A stretch of DNA of 64,000 bases, taken from assembly GCA_033439765.1 (NCBI GenBank), contig JAULSN010000005.1, positions 3,487,001 to 3,551,000 on the forward strand, written 5' to 3'. Made by a program: the position numbers and the translations under genes. Below, piece after piece: positions 10,232 to 20,185 of this stretch (position 1 is the stretch's first letter; each line of letters begins with the position of its first letter). The notes under the pieces were generated by a model, which searched no databases, was not told the origin of the DNA, and saw nothing but the letters and a program-made list of their open reading frames with translations. This DNA comes from Lasiosphaeria ovina. Taxonomy: Eukaryota; Ascomycota; Sordariomycetes; Sordariales; Lasiosphaeriaceae.

Positions 10232-11866
10232 ATGGTCTCAGATGCTAATGAATACGCAGGAAGCACTGCCGCTCTGACTCCTGCCGATCGGTCTGATGAA
10301 AACGAGCTCGTAAGTTTCCCACCCTTGACGTTGGCCTATTTCTATGTGCTCCGGGACTCGCATTCCGTTCTTCCCCATCCTGTGTCCCTATCAACCCCCC
10401 GGGGCCATCTTGCCATGCCCCAGACCAAGTGGAAGCTAACACTCTTTAGGTGCGGGTTCTGGACAAGGCTTTGGATCTGAACAACCGAGACAGAGGAGAT
10501 TATCAATAGTGGACGAAACCAACATTTGGTTATCTCCGCATTGAGGAATTTTCTCTAAGCTCCCCTAGCGCTACGGCTACACAGTCCGTCGGGGAATCCG
10601 TCGTCAGAGTCTATCACCGTCGCCGGATTAGTGTACAGCAGTCCGCACGATTTTGATGCCCTATATTTCAAGCTTCTCATGCGTAATATGGCACTCGATG
10701 ACGAGAACATCGGCGGTGTACACATCTGGGCGGATGACATCACGGCGATTGCTATTAATATCGTCCCCAACGCCGAAGCGGTATCCGAATTAGCACATTT
10801 CAGCCCAGCGCTAGAGAAAGTCAACACCGGAGTGGCACGTTTCACGGTAACGGCCGAGACGGCAGAAATACCTCTTCCTTTAGCCATCCAAAAAAAGCTT
10901 CAGGACGCAGGCAAACAGGAGGGCAGAAAAATCGCAGCTTATCTCAAGCGACTACGCACAATCTTCCAAGCGGCCAAGGAGGAGCGGAAATTCACCTTCC
11001 AGTTTTACGTCTCGGAGGATAACCTACAGGACCTCCAGCAATAGCAGGAATCCCTTAACACAGCCAAAGCTACTCAGGCGGAGGCATCACCTCTCCATTG
11101 ACGAAAAGTTGGCATCCATTAACGAAAAGTTGGCATCCATTAACGAAAAGTTCGTACACCTCGAGGAGTTTCTTACCAATAAGTTTACATCCATTAACGA
11201 AAAGTTCGTATCTATTGACGAAAAGTTCGTATCTATTGACGAAAAGTTCGCATCCATTGACGAAAAGTTCGTATACCTCGAGGAGTTCCTTACTAACAAG
11301 TTCGCATCCATTAACGACAAGTTCACATCCATTAACGACAAGTTCACATCCATTAACGACAAGTTCACATCCATTAACGACAAGTTCGCATCCATTAACG
11401 ACAAGTTCGCATCCATTAACGACAAGTTCGTATCTATTAACGAAAAGATCATATTGCTTAATACGGATCTCCGTGCCAATAACAATTCGCCCCTATCCCG
11501 TATTATTACCTTGTAGGTCCTCCGTCCTTATCTTTGAGTACGTATGCTGATATCTTAAGAAAGACGCGAGAACGATCTACGTAGACACCGAAATAAGGCG
11601 GCTGTTATTACGGATACCTACGCGAGCCTATCACCACTACTCGATATTGATACTGCGACCGAAATTGCAGAGTTCCCAAGAGACGTGAGATGTCTAGATG
11701 AGCTGAATGGTATGCGATATATTCCAACATTATCTATAGGATATAAGCTGACTTTTTTTTAGCCTTTACTCTTCGGCGCATTTTGAATGCTCTCCAAATG
11801 CCAACCGAGAGTATGGATTTGGTAGATATGAGGGAGAGGCTGCGCAGAGTCACTTATCAGTGCTAG
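10232..11866 (+). pseudogene. Decayed multi-exon gene encoding a heptad-repeat coiled-coil protein
   Basis: Read together, these pieces look like one gene. Exon A, 10232-10309, runs from MVSDANEYAG to a GTAAGT donor. Exon B from 10450 (acceptor CTCTTTAG) continues phase 0 as VRVLDKALDL but meets TAG at 10507. The frame then shifts to give SSESITVAGLVYSSPHDF and about 140 residues up to a second TAG at 11042 (LQQ*QESLNTAKATQAEAS). One more shift enters the heptad region (11097-11460). The 3' end is intact: an intron at 11513-11563 (GTAGGT...AAAG), an exon ending at 11709, an intron 11710-11762 (GTATGC, GCTGAC branch, T8AG), and a last exon to TAG at 11866. The C-terminal part (EIAEFPRDVRCLDELN / AFTLRRILNALQ) has good codon character. 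Clean introns beside broken exons indicate a once-functional gene; sequencing error cannot be excluded. Confidence 0.6.
11097..11460 (+). repeat. 21-base minisatellite coding seven-residue units
   Basis: About fourteen units of 21 bases encode variants of SINDKFT, SIDEKFV and SINEKFA. The last six to seven units are nearly identical at the DNA level. Two longer inserts (HLEEFLTNKF at 11157 and YLEEFLTNKF at 11274) divide the array and lie 117 bases apart, so a four-unit block was itself duplicated. Phe and Ile alternate at spacings of 3 and 4, as in a and d positions of a coiled coil. Confidence 0.92.
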
Positions 11867-12785
11867 AGATCGACGGTGCAGATGTGGTGGAACTACCGGG
11901 GAGGCCACGTAGAGTCACTCTTTGCCTCCTTTACGAGTAGATACCCGTGTTAGCGTTAGGAGATAGAATAATACACGGTTAGCGTACTGGTCCAGGACAT
12001 GTTGCGGAACCGTCTGACCTTGTGATCTATTGTTATTAGTTAGTTCGTGCCGAAGGATTCGTAGGTTATCGGCTTGCGACGTGGTGATTGTCGTTGATCT
12101 GTGTCCCAAGTAAAAGCAACTCTGAGCTGCCTTTTGGTGAAGGTCAAGCACTCCTCAATCTTTCCAACAATGCCTTTGCGGTTGCCTTTGGGCTGCGAGA
12201 AAGGGACCAGGGTGGGGAACCACAGCTCCAAGTACCCTGGCTGCAAAATGTCGTGCAGAGGAACAACCTGCCGATGCAGCGGGCGATACCAACGATCCAA
12301 CCCCAGGTTCCTTTGGGTTTACGGAGTACTGTTCCTCTATCTAGCTCCATACTGACCGGCATCATGAAAGGAGTGCAGTTGCGGGCGGCAACACGCAGAG
12401 CACACACCGCCAGCACCGAAGCTCCTTCCTGGCCTTGTTCGAGGCGGTGGGAAATGCCTGCGGTGGCTTTGCATGATATAGAGACATGGGTGAGGAAAGC
12501 AACGAGCCAGGAATAGGTTAAGCAGCCAATCAAATTCCAAGCAAACAGAATTTATGTACAGTGTATATACTGTATTACATGACTTTTCTGCCTTCCTCAG
12601 TCACCAACCTGCCAGGTTGCTTCACAAACAATGGCCAACAGGTACATAGGTTAGACGCCAAGTGAGACATGGAAGTGGAAAGAAAGCAAAGGCGGCAATC
12701 GGCTCGGTGCTGAAAAAAAAAAAAAAAACAAAAAAAAAAACCCCCTGAACTGAGCGAGTGAACGAGTGAGCGAGGGCATCATGAC
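11867..12785. other. Intergenic with interrupted poly-A tract
   Basis: Open frames on both strands between 12040 and 12540 overlap each other and show no domain, so none is called. An A-rich tract (A16, C, A11) lies at 12713-12740. Confidence 0.4.
12713..12740. repeat. Interrupted poly-A tract
   Basis: Sixteen A, one C, eleven A, just downstream (in transcript sense) of the minus-strand tetraspan gene. Confidence 0.85.
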
Positions 12786-13508
12786 TCAAGCCCCAAGCAG
12801 AGGCGTCTGCTCGTTGGATCCCTCCCCTCGTTCACTGCCGCCATCCGCCCCCCGAGCACTCCCGGGGAGCTCGTCTGCCTTCCTAGTAAGGTAGGTGGTG
12901 TAGATAGCAGTAGGGTAGAAAATGACACTGGGCACGCGTGTCAGTTTCCTTGTTTGCCTCCTGTCAAGCGACAAGCAAGACCTGTGAGAAGCCGGAAGGG
13001 GAGATTCTCTTACATGGGGATAACCAACGCAATGGCACTAAAGACAATCCTGCGCTTCTGGTACTCCTTTTCGACGTCGGGAGGGTAGTAGGAATAATGG
13101 CGCGGGTGGTAAACGGCATCGCATCTGTTTGTCGGTTGGGAACGGACAAGTCAGCGGCAGCTCATACCCTGAACGATCACGAGGAACACATGGGGGGGGG
13201 GGGAGGGGTGCATACAGTAGCCAGATCCACATGGCCGTGGCCAGCACCGACTTGCCAATCTCAAAGTACGACGTCAACGACTTGCTGGCGCCGGGAAGCT
13301 GGCGCTGGACGAGGATGACGAAGACGATGCCGCCCGCAAACAGGCAGTTGAACAGTGCCGAACAAAGCGTGTAGATGCTGTTCCACGACCAGAAGAAGCT
13401 GTCAAACACCCACCATCCCAGAGCGAGGAAGATTGGCACGGCGGCGACAAGCTGGAACAGCCAAGCCCGCGTGAGGAGTACCTGGCCCGTGAGGTCCCCG
13501 TCTGGCAT
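12786..13508 (-). CDS. Tetraspan membrane protein with C-terminal dileucine signal
   Basis: Three exons: 13508-13216, 13124-13014 and 12927-12786, giving 181 aa. Intron 1 has a GTATGC donor and ACAG acceptor; intron 2 has a GTAAGA donor, a CTGAC branch and a GCCCAG acceptor. The joins give LLCDAVYHPRHYSYYPP and an unbroken helix RIVFSAIALVIPIVIFYPTA. Four hydrophobic segments lie at about residues 14-36, 43-67, 82-100 and 124-145. The charged tail ends EQTPLLGA, which contains an ExxxLL acidic-dileucine motif typical of AP-1/AP-3 sorting to endosome or vacuole. No family name is recognised; similar small tetraspan proteins occur throughout filamentous ascomycetes. Intron 1 carries a 12-base C run (G on the plus strand, 13192-13203). 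Function unknown. Confidence 0.78.
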
Positions 13509-14129
13509 TTTGGCGAATGAGCTGCCTAAGTGGATGGATGATTGGATTATGTGGTGAGAGGTGACAGTCACAGGTAGAGCGGCCTTGTTTTGTTTTGCTC
13601 TTCTCCTCTTGAATGGTATCAGGAAAATGTCAATATATGGCCGGAGCTCTCATGGCAGCCAGCTTTGTTTCGAGTTCTCGTTACCCCTCCATTTTCTCTT
13701 TTATTAGGGGAAGGAGGGGGCTGAATTCCCTGTCCCAACGCCTCCCAACTGCTGCCTAGCGCGCTGGACGGTAGGATTGGAGTCATATAGGACGCGTCAG
13801 TGCACACCTCCTTGATATGCATTGCTTGCGTATGTTTTGCTCAAATTTGGTCAAAGGAGATGTGTTGTTTGCCCATGTTCTTTCAAACTGTATTGGCACG
13901 GGATATTTTCAGCATGCAGCCCCAAAAGCCATGCGGTTCTGGTGGCTCTTGAAACAAAGTATTCGCAAAAAGGGCTGTCGTAGAGACACCGGCGGACACC
14001 GTCTCAGAGGTTTGAAGAGCGGCACCCTGGCAGAGACAGACCGTCTCCGTCTTCTCTTATTACGGGCGACGATCCAGCACAGTTAAATACGTACAGCCCG
14101 TGAAGCTGAAACTCTGGAGTGTTGCTCGC
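13509..14129. other. Intergenic, promoter of the tetraspan gene
   Basis: Nothing coding recognised. It also contains the 3' flank of the PTAR1-like gene. Confidence 0.5.
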
Positions 14130-15128
14130 CTACCGGCCGAGCCGATATGTGTCCCACCAATCCATGGCCGAGCGTAGCACGCGCTGGTCCGTAGGTGTCC
14201 CCGCGGCCCCCAAGAGGCCGTGGCCGACAGTGACAAACTCGGCGCACTCCTTCTCGCCCACGAGGCCCGAGGCAGCCAGGGTGCGCAAGAACACCCAGAC
14301 CGACTCGTTGGTGAGCCGCAGGGAGCGGACGCGCTCCAGGACCTCTGAGAATGCCGCGGAGCTGGCTGCCGAGCCGGGGGATCCTCTGGCAGCGCTGAGC
14401 AGGTAGTAGAGGAACGACCACCCGGATATATCGGTGTGGTGTTTCCGGCACCAGTCCTTGACGGCGGCGAGCAGCTTCCCGCCCTGGTCTTCCGGGTCCA
14501 GGTCGCTGAGGAAGCGTGCGTGGCACCAGGCGTAGTAGTTTCGGGGGTGTCTCTCTCCAGCGACAGAGACGACATTGACGACATCTGACGCCACGTCCAC
14601 GGGCACGTCAAGCGACCTGTAGAGACGGACTAGCCAGCGGCGGTGGCTCCACAGCGTTGGGGATTTTGTGTGCCTGTGCAGCCTACTAGTCAGGAGGCTA
14701 TCGACGAAGTGCTTCTCGTTCTCGAGCACGGCGGCACAGGTGCTGTCGCGGCGAGACGTGAGCTTCTGCAGTAAGCGCTTGCGGGTGTTGGCAGCAGTGA
14801 GGTACTCTGGGTCCATCAGCAGGATGACGGCGGTGGTGGAAAAGAGGTCGCCGTCGTCCAGGGCGGCCGTCTTGTGCAGGTGGGCGGCGAGCTTCTGGCG
14901 GGCGACGAGGAAGGCCTGGACGAGCCCGACCTTGGAAACGCCAGCGGCACGCCCGTCTTGCAGCACGTAGAGTCCACCGGGCATGGGGAAGCTCTTGCTG
15001 AGAATCTCGATTTCCAGCAGCCCGCCGCTCGGCCGAGACAGCAGCAGCGCAGATATGGCCTCGTAGGCACCCAGCCGGTTGCCCTCGTCGAGCGACGCCG
15101 CGACATCTTGGTCCAGCGCCCGGGACAT
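14130..15128 (-). CDS. Protein prenyltransferase alpha-subunit repeat protein (PTAR1-like)
   Basis: Single exon of 332 aa, ATG at 15128. The protein is built of PPTA helical repeats, recognisable by the tryptophan-centred helices SPTLWSHRRWLV, HPRNYYAWCHARFL, ISGWSFLYYLL and SVWVFLRTL. These repeats form the right-handed superhelix of farnesyl- and geranylgeranyltransferase alpha subunits. The long N-terminal part and the spacing match PTAR1/orphan alpha subunits rather than Ram2 or Bet4. In animals PTAR1 pairs with the Rab GGTase beta subunit to modify Ykt6-type SNAREs; whether this fungal protein does so is inference. The catalytic zinc of these enzymes lies in the beta subunit, so no active-site residue is expected here. 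Confidence 0.8.
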   Translation of the reverse strand: MSRALDQDVAASLDEGNRLGAYEAISALLLSRPSGGLLEIEILSKSFPMPGGLYVLQDGRAAGVSKVGLVQAFLVARQKLAAHLHKTAALDDGDLFSTTAVILLMDPEYLTAANTRKRLLQKLTSRRDSTCAAVLENEKHFVDSLLTSRLHRHTKSPTLWSHRRWLVRLYRSLDVPVDVASDVVNVVSVAGERHPRNYYAWCHARFLSDLDPEDQGGKLLAAVKDWCRKHHTDISGWSFLYYLLSAARGSPGSAASSAAFSEVLERVRSLRLTNESVWVFLRTLAASGLVGEKECAEFVTVGHGLLGAAGTPTDQRVLRSAMDWWDTYRLGR

Positions 15129-15633
15129 GACTCCGTAGTCAGGAGGCCAATGTCATAGATATACGAATATTATGCCCGTTTATGGACGCAGCGGTCAATA
15201 GGTAAGGTAGGTAGTTACTCAAGGTTCGTTGACCGCAGGAAGTTCCACTGCTTACTGAACGTGCAGTAGCTGCATGTGTTTAAACTTCGATTTAGAGTTG
15301 GCTTCACGATGAACGATCAATTGCTCAAGCCGGAGCGTTGAATGACTTCCACGCTTCAACCCTAACCCTCCTCTGCATGCGAAAGGAAAAAACGCCGCCA
15401 ATAACGAGAGCGCTGTGGGGGAAGTCTGCTTCGGACCACCTGGTACTCTGAGCTGGCAGCTCCGTCATCGTTTGCGCTCTAGATTCTCTTCCTCCAACTA
15501 AATAAGCTGCTTTGAGCATTTTGTCGAGACCAAGCTCGCGCAAAGCCGTTTCCGACTTTACCACCGACGGGTGCATTCTCCAGCGCGGGCCCCCAACCAA
15601 AACGAGACACACGAGCACGAGACACGAGCAACC
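15129..15633. other. Divergent intergenic region between PTAR1-like gene and GET1
   Basis: Shared upstream region of two divergently transcribed genes. No additional exon seen. Confidence 0.5.
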
Positions 15634-16518
15634 ATGGCCAGCCTGCTGGTCGTCATATTCTGCGTCGAGCTGGCCGTCCAGCTCGTCAACACCATCGGCG
15701 CAGCGACCATCAACGGCCTGGTGCGTATTTTTTTTTTCTTCCGCTGCAACGAACCGATACACACTTCGGCGGCGCTTTTTTTTTTAACTGACACTCTTGG
15801 GTTGCGAATGAAATAGATATGGGACCTGGTCGTTCGCCTCCCGATACCGCTGTCGAGGGAATTCGCCGTGCAGCGCCAGAAGCAGAAGGAATACCTCGAG
15901 GTGCGGCGGGAATTGACGGGCACGAGCAGCCAGGACGAGTTTGCCAAGTGGGCTAAGCTGCGCCGCAAGCACGACAAGCTGCTCGAGGATCTCGAGAAGA
16001 AGAGTATGGTTTACCTCTGCAGTCCTTCCGTCTGTCTCCCCGAGAGAGCGAACCGCTGACTATTTTTGCTTTACCCCTCGCCCACAGAAGCCGCTCTCGA
16101 CGGCTCGCGCACAAAGTTCGACCGCTACCTCACGACGGCGCGCCTCATCTCCACGCGCGGCCTGCAGTGGTTCCTGCCCTTCTGGTACAGCCGGACTCCC
16201 ATGTTCTGGCTGCCCTACGGGTCGTTCCCGTACTACGTGGAGTGGTTTGCGTCGTTCCCGCGCGCGCCGCTGGGCAGCGTCAGCATTGTCGTCTGGCAGG
16301 GCGCTTGCACGGGCATGCTGACGCTGCTCGTGGAGACGGTGACGGCGATTTTGGGTCTGGTGGTCGCTGCCAGACAGCAGCCCGCAAAGAAAGAGAAGCC
16401 CAATACGCAAGCCGCCCCTGCTGGGGGAGCAGAGACAGTACCTGATGGTGATGGTGCCAAGGGCACGGGGCGGCAGCAGACCGGAGCTGCTTCTACTGCT
16501 ACGAAGAGGAGAGCATGA
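15634..16518 (+). CDS. GET1: GET complex subunit Get1 (tail-anchored protein insertion receptor)
   Basis: ER membrane receptor subunit that with Get2 accepts tail-anchored proteins from the Get3 ATPase. Exons 15634-15720, 15817-16003 and 16088-16518; 234 aa. Introns start GTGCGT and GTATGG and each holds a CTGAC-type branch. The N-terminal transmembrane helix ([16 protein letters not shown]) is followed by a cytosolic coiled coil ([17 protein letters not shown] to [15 protein letters not shown]), the Get3-binding element. Two further membrane segments surround [18 protein letters not shown], with the last at [22 protein letters not shown]. The basic, Ala/Thr-rich tail is usual for filamentous fungi. 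ATG context ACCATGG. Length and order of elements match fungal Get1/WRB. Confidence 0.92.
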
Positions 16519-16884
16519 TGCAGGGCAGGCAGGTTGCCGGCCGGAGAATAGACAAAAAAGTATCACAAAAAATGACACGAAGTATAAGAATCGAATCGCA
16601 CACACAATTATGCTTCTCGAACATGGAAAAAATGTCTCTCACAGTTTGACGCAGGATTCTTCATGGCCTCGATCTCGGAAAAGAGAGACTGGAAAGCTGC
16701 AACACTAGTGAGATGACTCTTGGCAGAGTACTTGGGCTTGCTCTAGGCAGCTTTTTGACTCTGGCAACCACTGAGATATGTCCCGAGGGACACGGTTGCC
16801 AAAGCTTCGAAAGTGCCAACATCAAAATGGGAATGAGAATAAATTGCTGCGGCGGTGTGACTGATGCGCAAGATGTTGGCCTGT

Positions 16885-17076
16885 TCACTCGGCAGAAAAC
16901 CAAGAATTGGCCGGGATGGGTAGCGACGGGTAGTCGTCCCTCCCAGCAAGCTGGGAAAGAGAGATGCAGGCAAGTAAGGAGAATACAAACTTTGTCTTGT
17001 GCTCGCGGTAATGAATTTGAATTCCATCGTCGGTGACGACGGCAGAGACAGAAGACGGAAACGGTGTTGGTGCCAT
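16885..17076 (-). CDS. Possible 63-aa protein, unknown
   Basis: The open frame starts MAPTPFPSSVSAVV. What supports it is the upstream sequence, not homology: TATAAA about 90 bases before the ATG, then a CCTTTTCCC/CAACC-rich leader like many fungal genes, and a good start context (CGAAACAATGG). The protein has no recognised domain; the middle (FVFSLLACISLSQ) is mildly hydrophobic. It could be the first exon of a longer gene or a chance frame. Confidence 0.22.
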   Translation of the reverse strand: MAPTPFPSSVSAVVTDDGIQIHYREHKTKFVFSLLACISLSQLAGRDDYPSLPIPANSWFSAE

Positions 17077-17731
17077 TGTTTCGACCTTGCTTGGCTGCGA
17101 GAGAGACCAAGCTGTGGTTGGGTGTGGTGAGGTGCAAACGAGAGAAAGGGAAAAGGGAACCAAATTTATACCGTGCTTTCTTTTTTTCCTTTCTTAGTGG
17201 GCAGCTGGCGGCTGCAGGTTGCCCACTTCCCACTCCTGGCGGCCCGGCCAGCTCAGGGCTTCCATTCCCAGCGGGGGAGGGGGGGGCGGGCTAGGCCAGC
17301 CACAGCTTGGCTTTGCCGCCCTGGATCGAGGCTTGATTGAACGTACCCATGCCCCTGAGGCTTGGCCTGGCCTGGCTTGCCCAATGAATGGCCGCAGTCA
17401 ATCAAGGCGCTTTGCATCAGCCTCGTTGTCCGAAGGGCTGGCGGCGTGTGTGACGACACCTGTGCATTTCCGAGAGACATTGACCTCGCTTTGTTTTTGA
17501 CAAGTGTTTTTTTTTATTTCTTTTCTTTTCACTGGTTTTATGCTGGCTGGTGACTCTCGCCGGCTCGATAGCGCAAATGACAAGTACCTAATCAACGTTG
17601 ACACGTTTTAGGCAATCATCTCTTCGAACGACAACGACACGACACAGGCGGTCCTGGAAGCCTGGATCCCAAACCCCCTTAACCGGGGCTGTTAGCAACT
17701 ATTAAGGAGGCTGCCTAACCAAGACCTGAGA

Positions 17732-17772
17732 TCAAGACCAAGACCAAGACCAAGACCAAAGCCAAAGCCAAG
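17732..17772 (+). repeat. AAGACC-type hexanucleotide repeat abutting a start codon
   Basis: Six to seven copies of AAGACC/AAAGCC run directly into ATG 17773 of the membrane-protein gene, so they form its 5' leader. Confidence 0.8.
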
Positions 17773-18879
17773 ATGGAGGCTTTATCTTGGGCAAAGTAGG
17801 CACCGCTCACGCAACCGTGATTCAAAACACTGTGGCTGACCTGACTCGACAGCGTCAAGTCGCTGCTCATCTTCTTCGGACCCATCCTCGTGCCCAAGGC
17901 CCTCGGCTGGTACCGGTCGCTGCAGGCCTCGCGCGCGCAGCAGCAGCACATCCCCATCCGGCCGCTCCCGTCGGGCGTGGCCGTGGCCCTGACGCTGCTC
18001 CTGTCGGTTGCCGCGTGCTTCCTGCTGCGCACGCTGCCCGTGCTGTCGCCCGAGAACGTCTTCGCCGTCACGCAGTCGCGCCTACAGATCCCCGTCGACG
18101 TGCTGTTCACGCGCCTATCCACGCTACGGCCGCTCTCCGCCGCCGACTACGCCCTACGCCACAAGTTCGTCAACCTCGAGAGCCGCCTGCTGTACCTGCA
18201 GTTCGGCCCCGACGTGCTCGCCGCCTGCCCCTTCTGCGCCGCCGACGACCCCCGCTCCTACCTGTGGTACGCCCTGCCGGCCCTGGCCGCCCCGCACCTG
18301 CTGAACCTGGTCGCCATCGCCCTCGCCACCGCCCCGGCCCTGACCGGCCACGCCTCGCGCGCCGCCACCTGGCGCACCCCCGCCACCCTGGCCGCCGTCG
18401 CCCTGGCCGTCGCCGACATTTACCTGGTCGGCGCCTACAACTACCAGCGCAACGCGCGCGCCACGCGCCTGCAGGACCTCGACTTCTTCTTCTGGACGGC
18501 GCGCGTGTGGCGCGCGGCAGCCCTCGCCGGCCTCGACGCGCTGCTGGCTTGGGCCGTCTACGCGACGGCGACGAACCGCGCGTTCACGGCGCCGCCGGCG
18601 CCCGCCGAGCGCGTCGAGGCGGCAGCGCGCGTGCTCGCGTCCGCAAAGGCCAAGCTCAACGCCGCCGGCATCGTCAAGAACACGGCCATCCGCGACGACG
18701 ACCTGCGCCGCCGCAGCACCGACTACTGGACCCACGAGGTGCGCCTGATGCGCGACGTCATGGAGGACCGCGACGTCATCGAGGGCGTCAACGACGCCCT
18801 GCTGAACCGCATCGACATTGCGTCCATCACGCGCGACGCAGAGGTCTACGCCAGGAACGTGCTCCAGCCGGGGAGTTAG
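17773..18879 (+). CDS. Conserved fungal multi-pass membrane protein, unknown function
   Basis: A 23-base first exon (17773-17795, MEALSWA) and a long exon 17853-18879, joined in phase 2 by a 57-base intron with GTAGGC donor, CTGAC branch and CGACAG acceptor; 349 aa. The join gives SWANVKSLLIFFGPILVPKA. Hydrophobic segments occur near residues 10-24, 55-75, 150-175, 185-210 and 240-260. The C-terminal third is soluble and ordered (AKAKLNAAGIVKNTAIRDDD, DYWTHEVRLMRDVMEDRDVIEGVNDALLNR). I recall similar proteins across Pezizomycotina annotated as hypothetical. No transporter or enzyme signature is visible. The coding region is very GC-rich, which explains the long open frames on all strands here. 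Confidence 0.78.
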
Positions 18880-20185
18880 TTGAACCGGGGCCGGAGGTAT
18901 GGGATTGGTTTTTACGTGTCTGTCTGCAAACCTAGCGCCGCTGCTTTTTTGGGGGGTCTGTCATAGATGGGGTTGTTGTGATGATGAGAAAATAGACACG
19001 CAATGTAGACTGCCTTGTATCTTTTGCTTCGCTTGTGAGACTGGGATCTGTGTAGAGTCCCTCGGTGATCCAGCGTTGTCCTTAGTTCGTCTTGTCTATA
19101 CGTGGTCTGTCTCTCAGACTTGACAGTTCCCTGCCTCGCAATTTGCAACCACCAAAAAAAAACAAGCTAGTATAGGTAGCCACTCCTACGGTTTCTACAC
19201 CTACCTTATCTACCTTTCAGGAACGTGTGTCTGTCTGTCTGTATTCCACCTGCCTTTCCCCCCCTTTTTTTACACAGCACAGCACAGCACAGCACAGCAT
19301 TATCCACTTATACCATGGCTTTACCACACCTCCACCCATGACTATGATAAGTAGGTAAATAGGCAGCCTCTTCCATACATGCCTACGTTCATACATACTC
19401 ACCCTGTACACGCATCTCTCCAGAAAGCACTTCCAACTCCAAACCGCGACACAAAAGAGAGAGAGAGAGAAAGAGAAGGAGAGAGACACACGCACAAGAG
19501 AGAAAATGACAACAGGTAGTAAGTAAAACACCTACATCCCGGCGGGAATAGAATCTGCCTATCCATATACGTACATACAATCCATGCATACATACCTCTC
19601 ATCCATGCGCCACACCACACGGCAACAGTGAAATAACGATGATAACATGCAATGGCCATGCCCCGCTGACCCACGACGGCCGTGGACAAGCAGCAGTACA
19701 CGCAGGCAAGGTAGGTAGACCAACCAACCGCATGGAATCTAGACCATGGTTTTATTTTTTTTCCTTCCTCTGCCCCTTTTCCCCCTCTACTCCCCTTTTC
19801 TCCCTCCATGTCAAGATATCTCAGGTAGGTAGGTAGCCATGGGGTAGGCCTCTGGGCCGCACAGCACAGCGTGGCACAGCAGGGAACAACAGCACGGCCC
19901 AAACAAGGCCGACTAAGCCAAGCCGTTTTCCTTTCTTTCTTTTCTCTTCTTTTTTTCTCTCTCTCCTGTCCCTCCCTCTACAGTCAAAATATCCTGTTTT
20001 GCGAATTTGTAAAGAAGAAAAAAAAAGATATTAAATTTATTCCACAGCACTCTCCTCTAACTTTGCCGCAGCTACCGCTAACAAACCCCCGCCGGCTCTT
20101 GAATCTTTTCGTCCCCCTCTAGTTCTGCCTCCGCGTCTGCCTCCGCCGCCGACGACGTCGCCCTCCACGAGAAGCCGCGGAGGCC
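18880..20185. other. Intergenic between convergent genes, microsatellite-rich
   Basis: 3' flanks of two convergent genes. It holds CTGT repeats (about 19227-19241), CACAG repeats (about 19275-19298), a GA-rich tract (about 19456-19490) and GGTA repeats (about 19824-19836). No exon recognised. Confidence 0.55.
19275..19298. repeat. CACAG pentanucleotide repeat
   Basis: About five copies of CACAG in the 3' flank of the 17773-18879 gene. Confidence 0.75.

Larger units (their letters stand above)
16519..17772. other. Intergenic; possible small minus-strand gene inside
   Basis: Most of the stretch is pyrimidine-tract and GC-mixed DNA without recognised exons. A TATA element and leader at about 17077-17170 on the minus strand precede a 63-codon frame listed separately. 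Confidence 0.4.

Noticed and set aside
11097..11460. CRISPR-like array
   Set aside because: Units are contiguous 21-base coding repeats without spacers, in a fungal genome.
12040..12540. Overlapping frames on both strands
   Set aside because: No codon bias difference, no domain and no convincing splice joins; left as intergenic.
17787..18935. 382-codon Arg/Pro-rich frame overlapping the membrane-protein gene
   Set aside because: Same strand, other frame; composition (Arg, Pro, His) is typical of a shifted reading of GC-rich codons. The alternative frame has helices and an intron-supported start.
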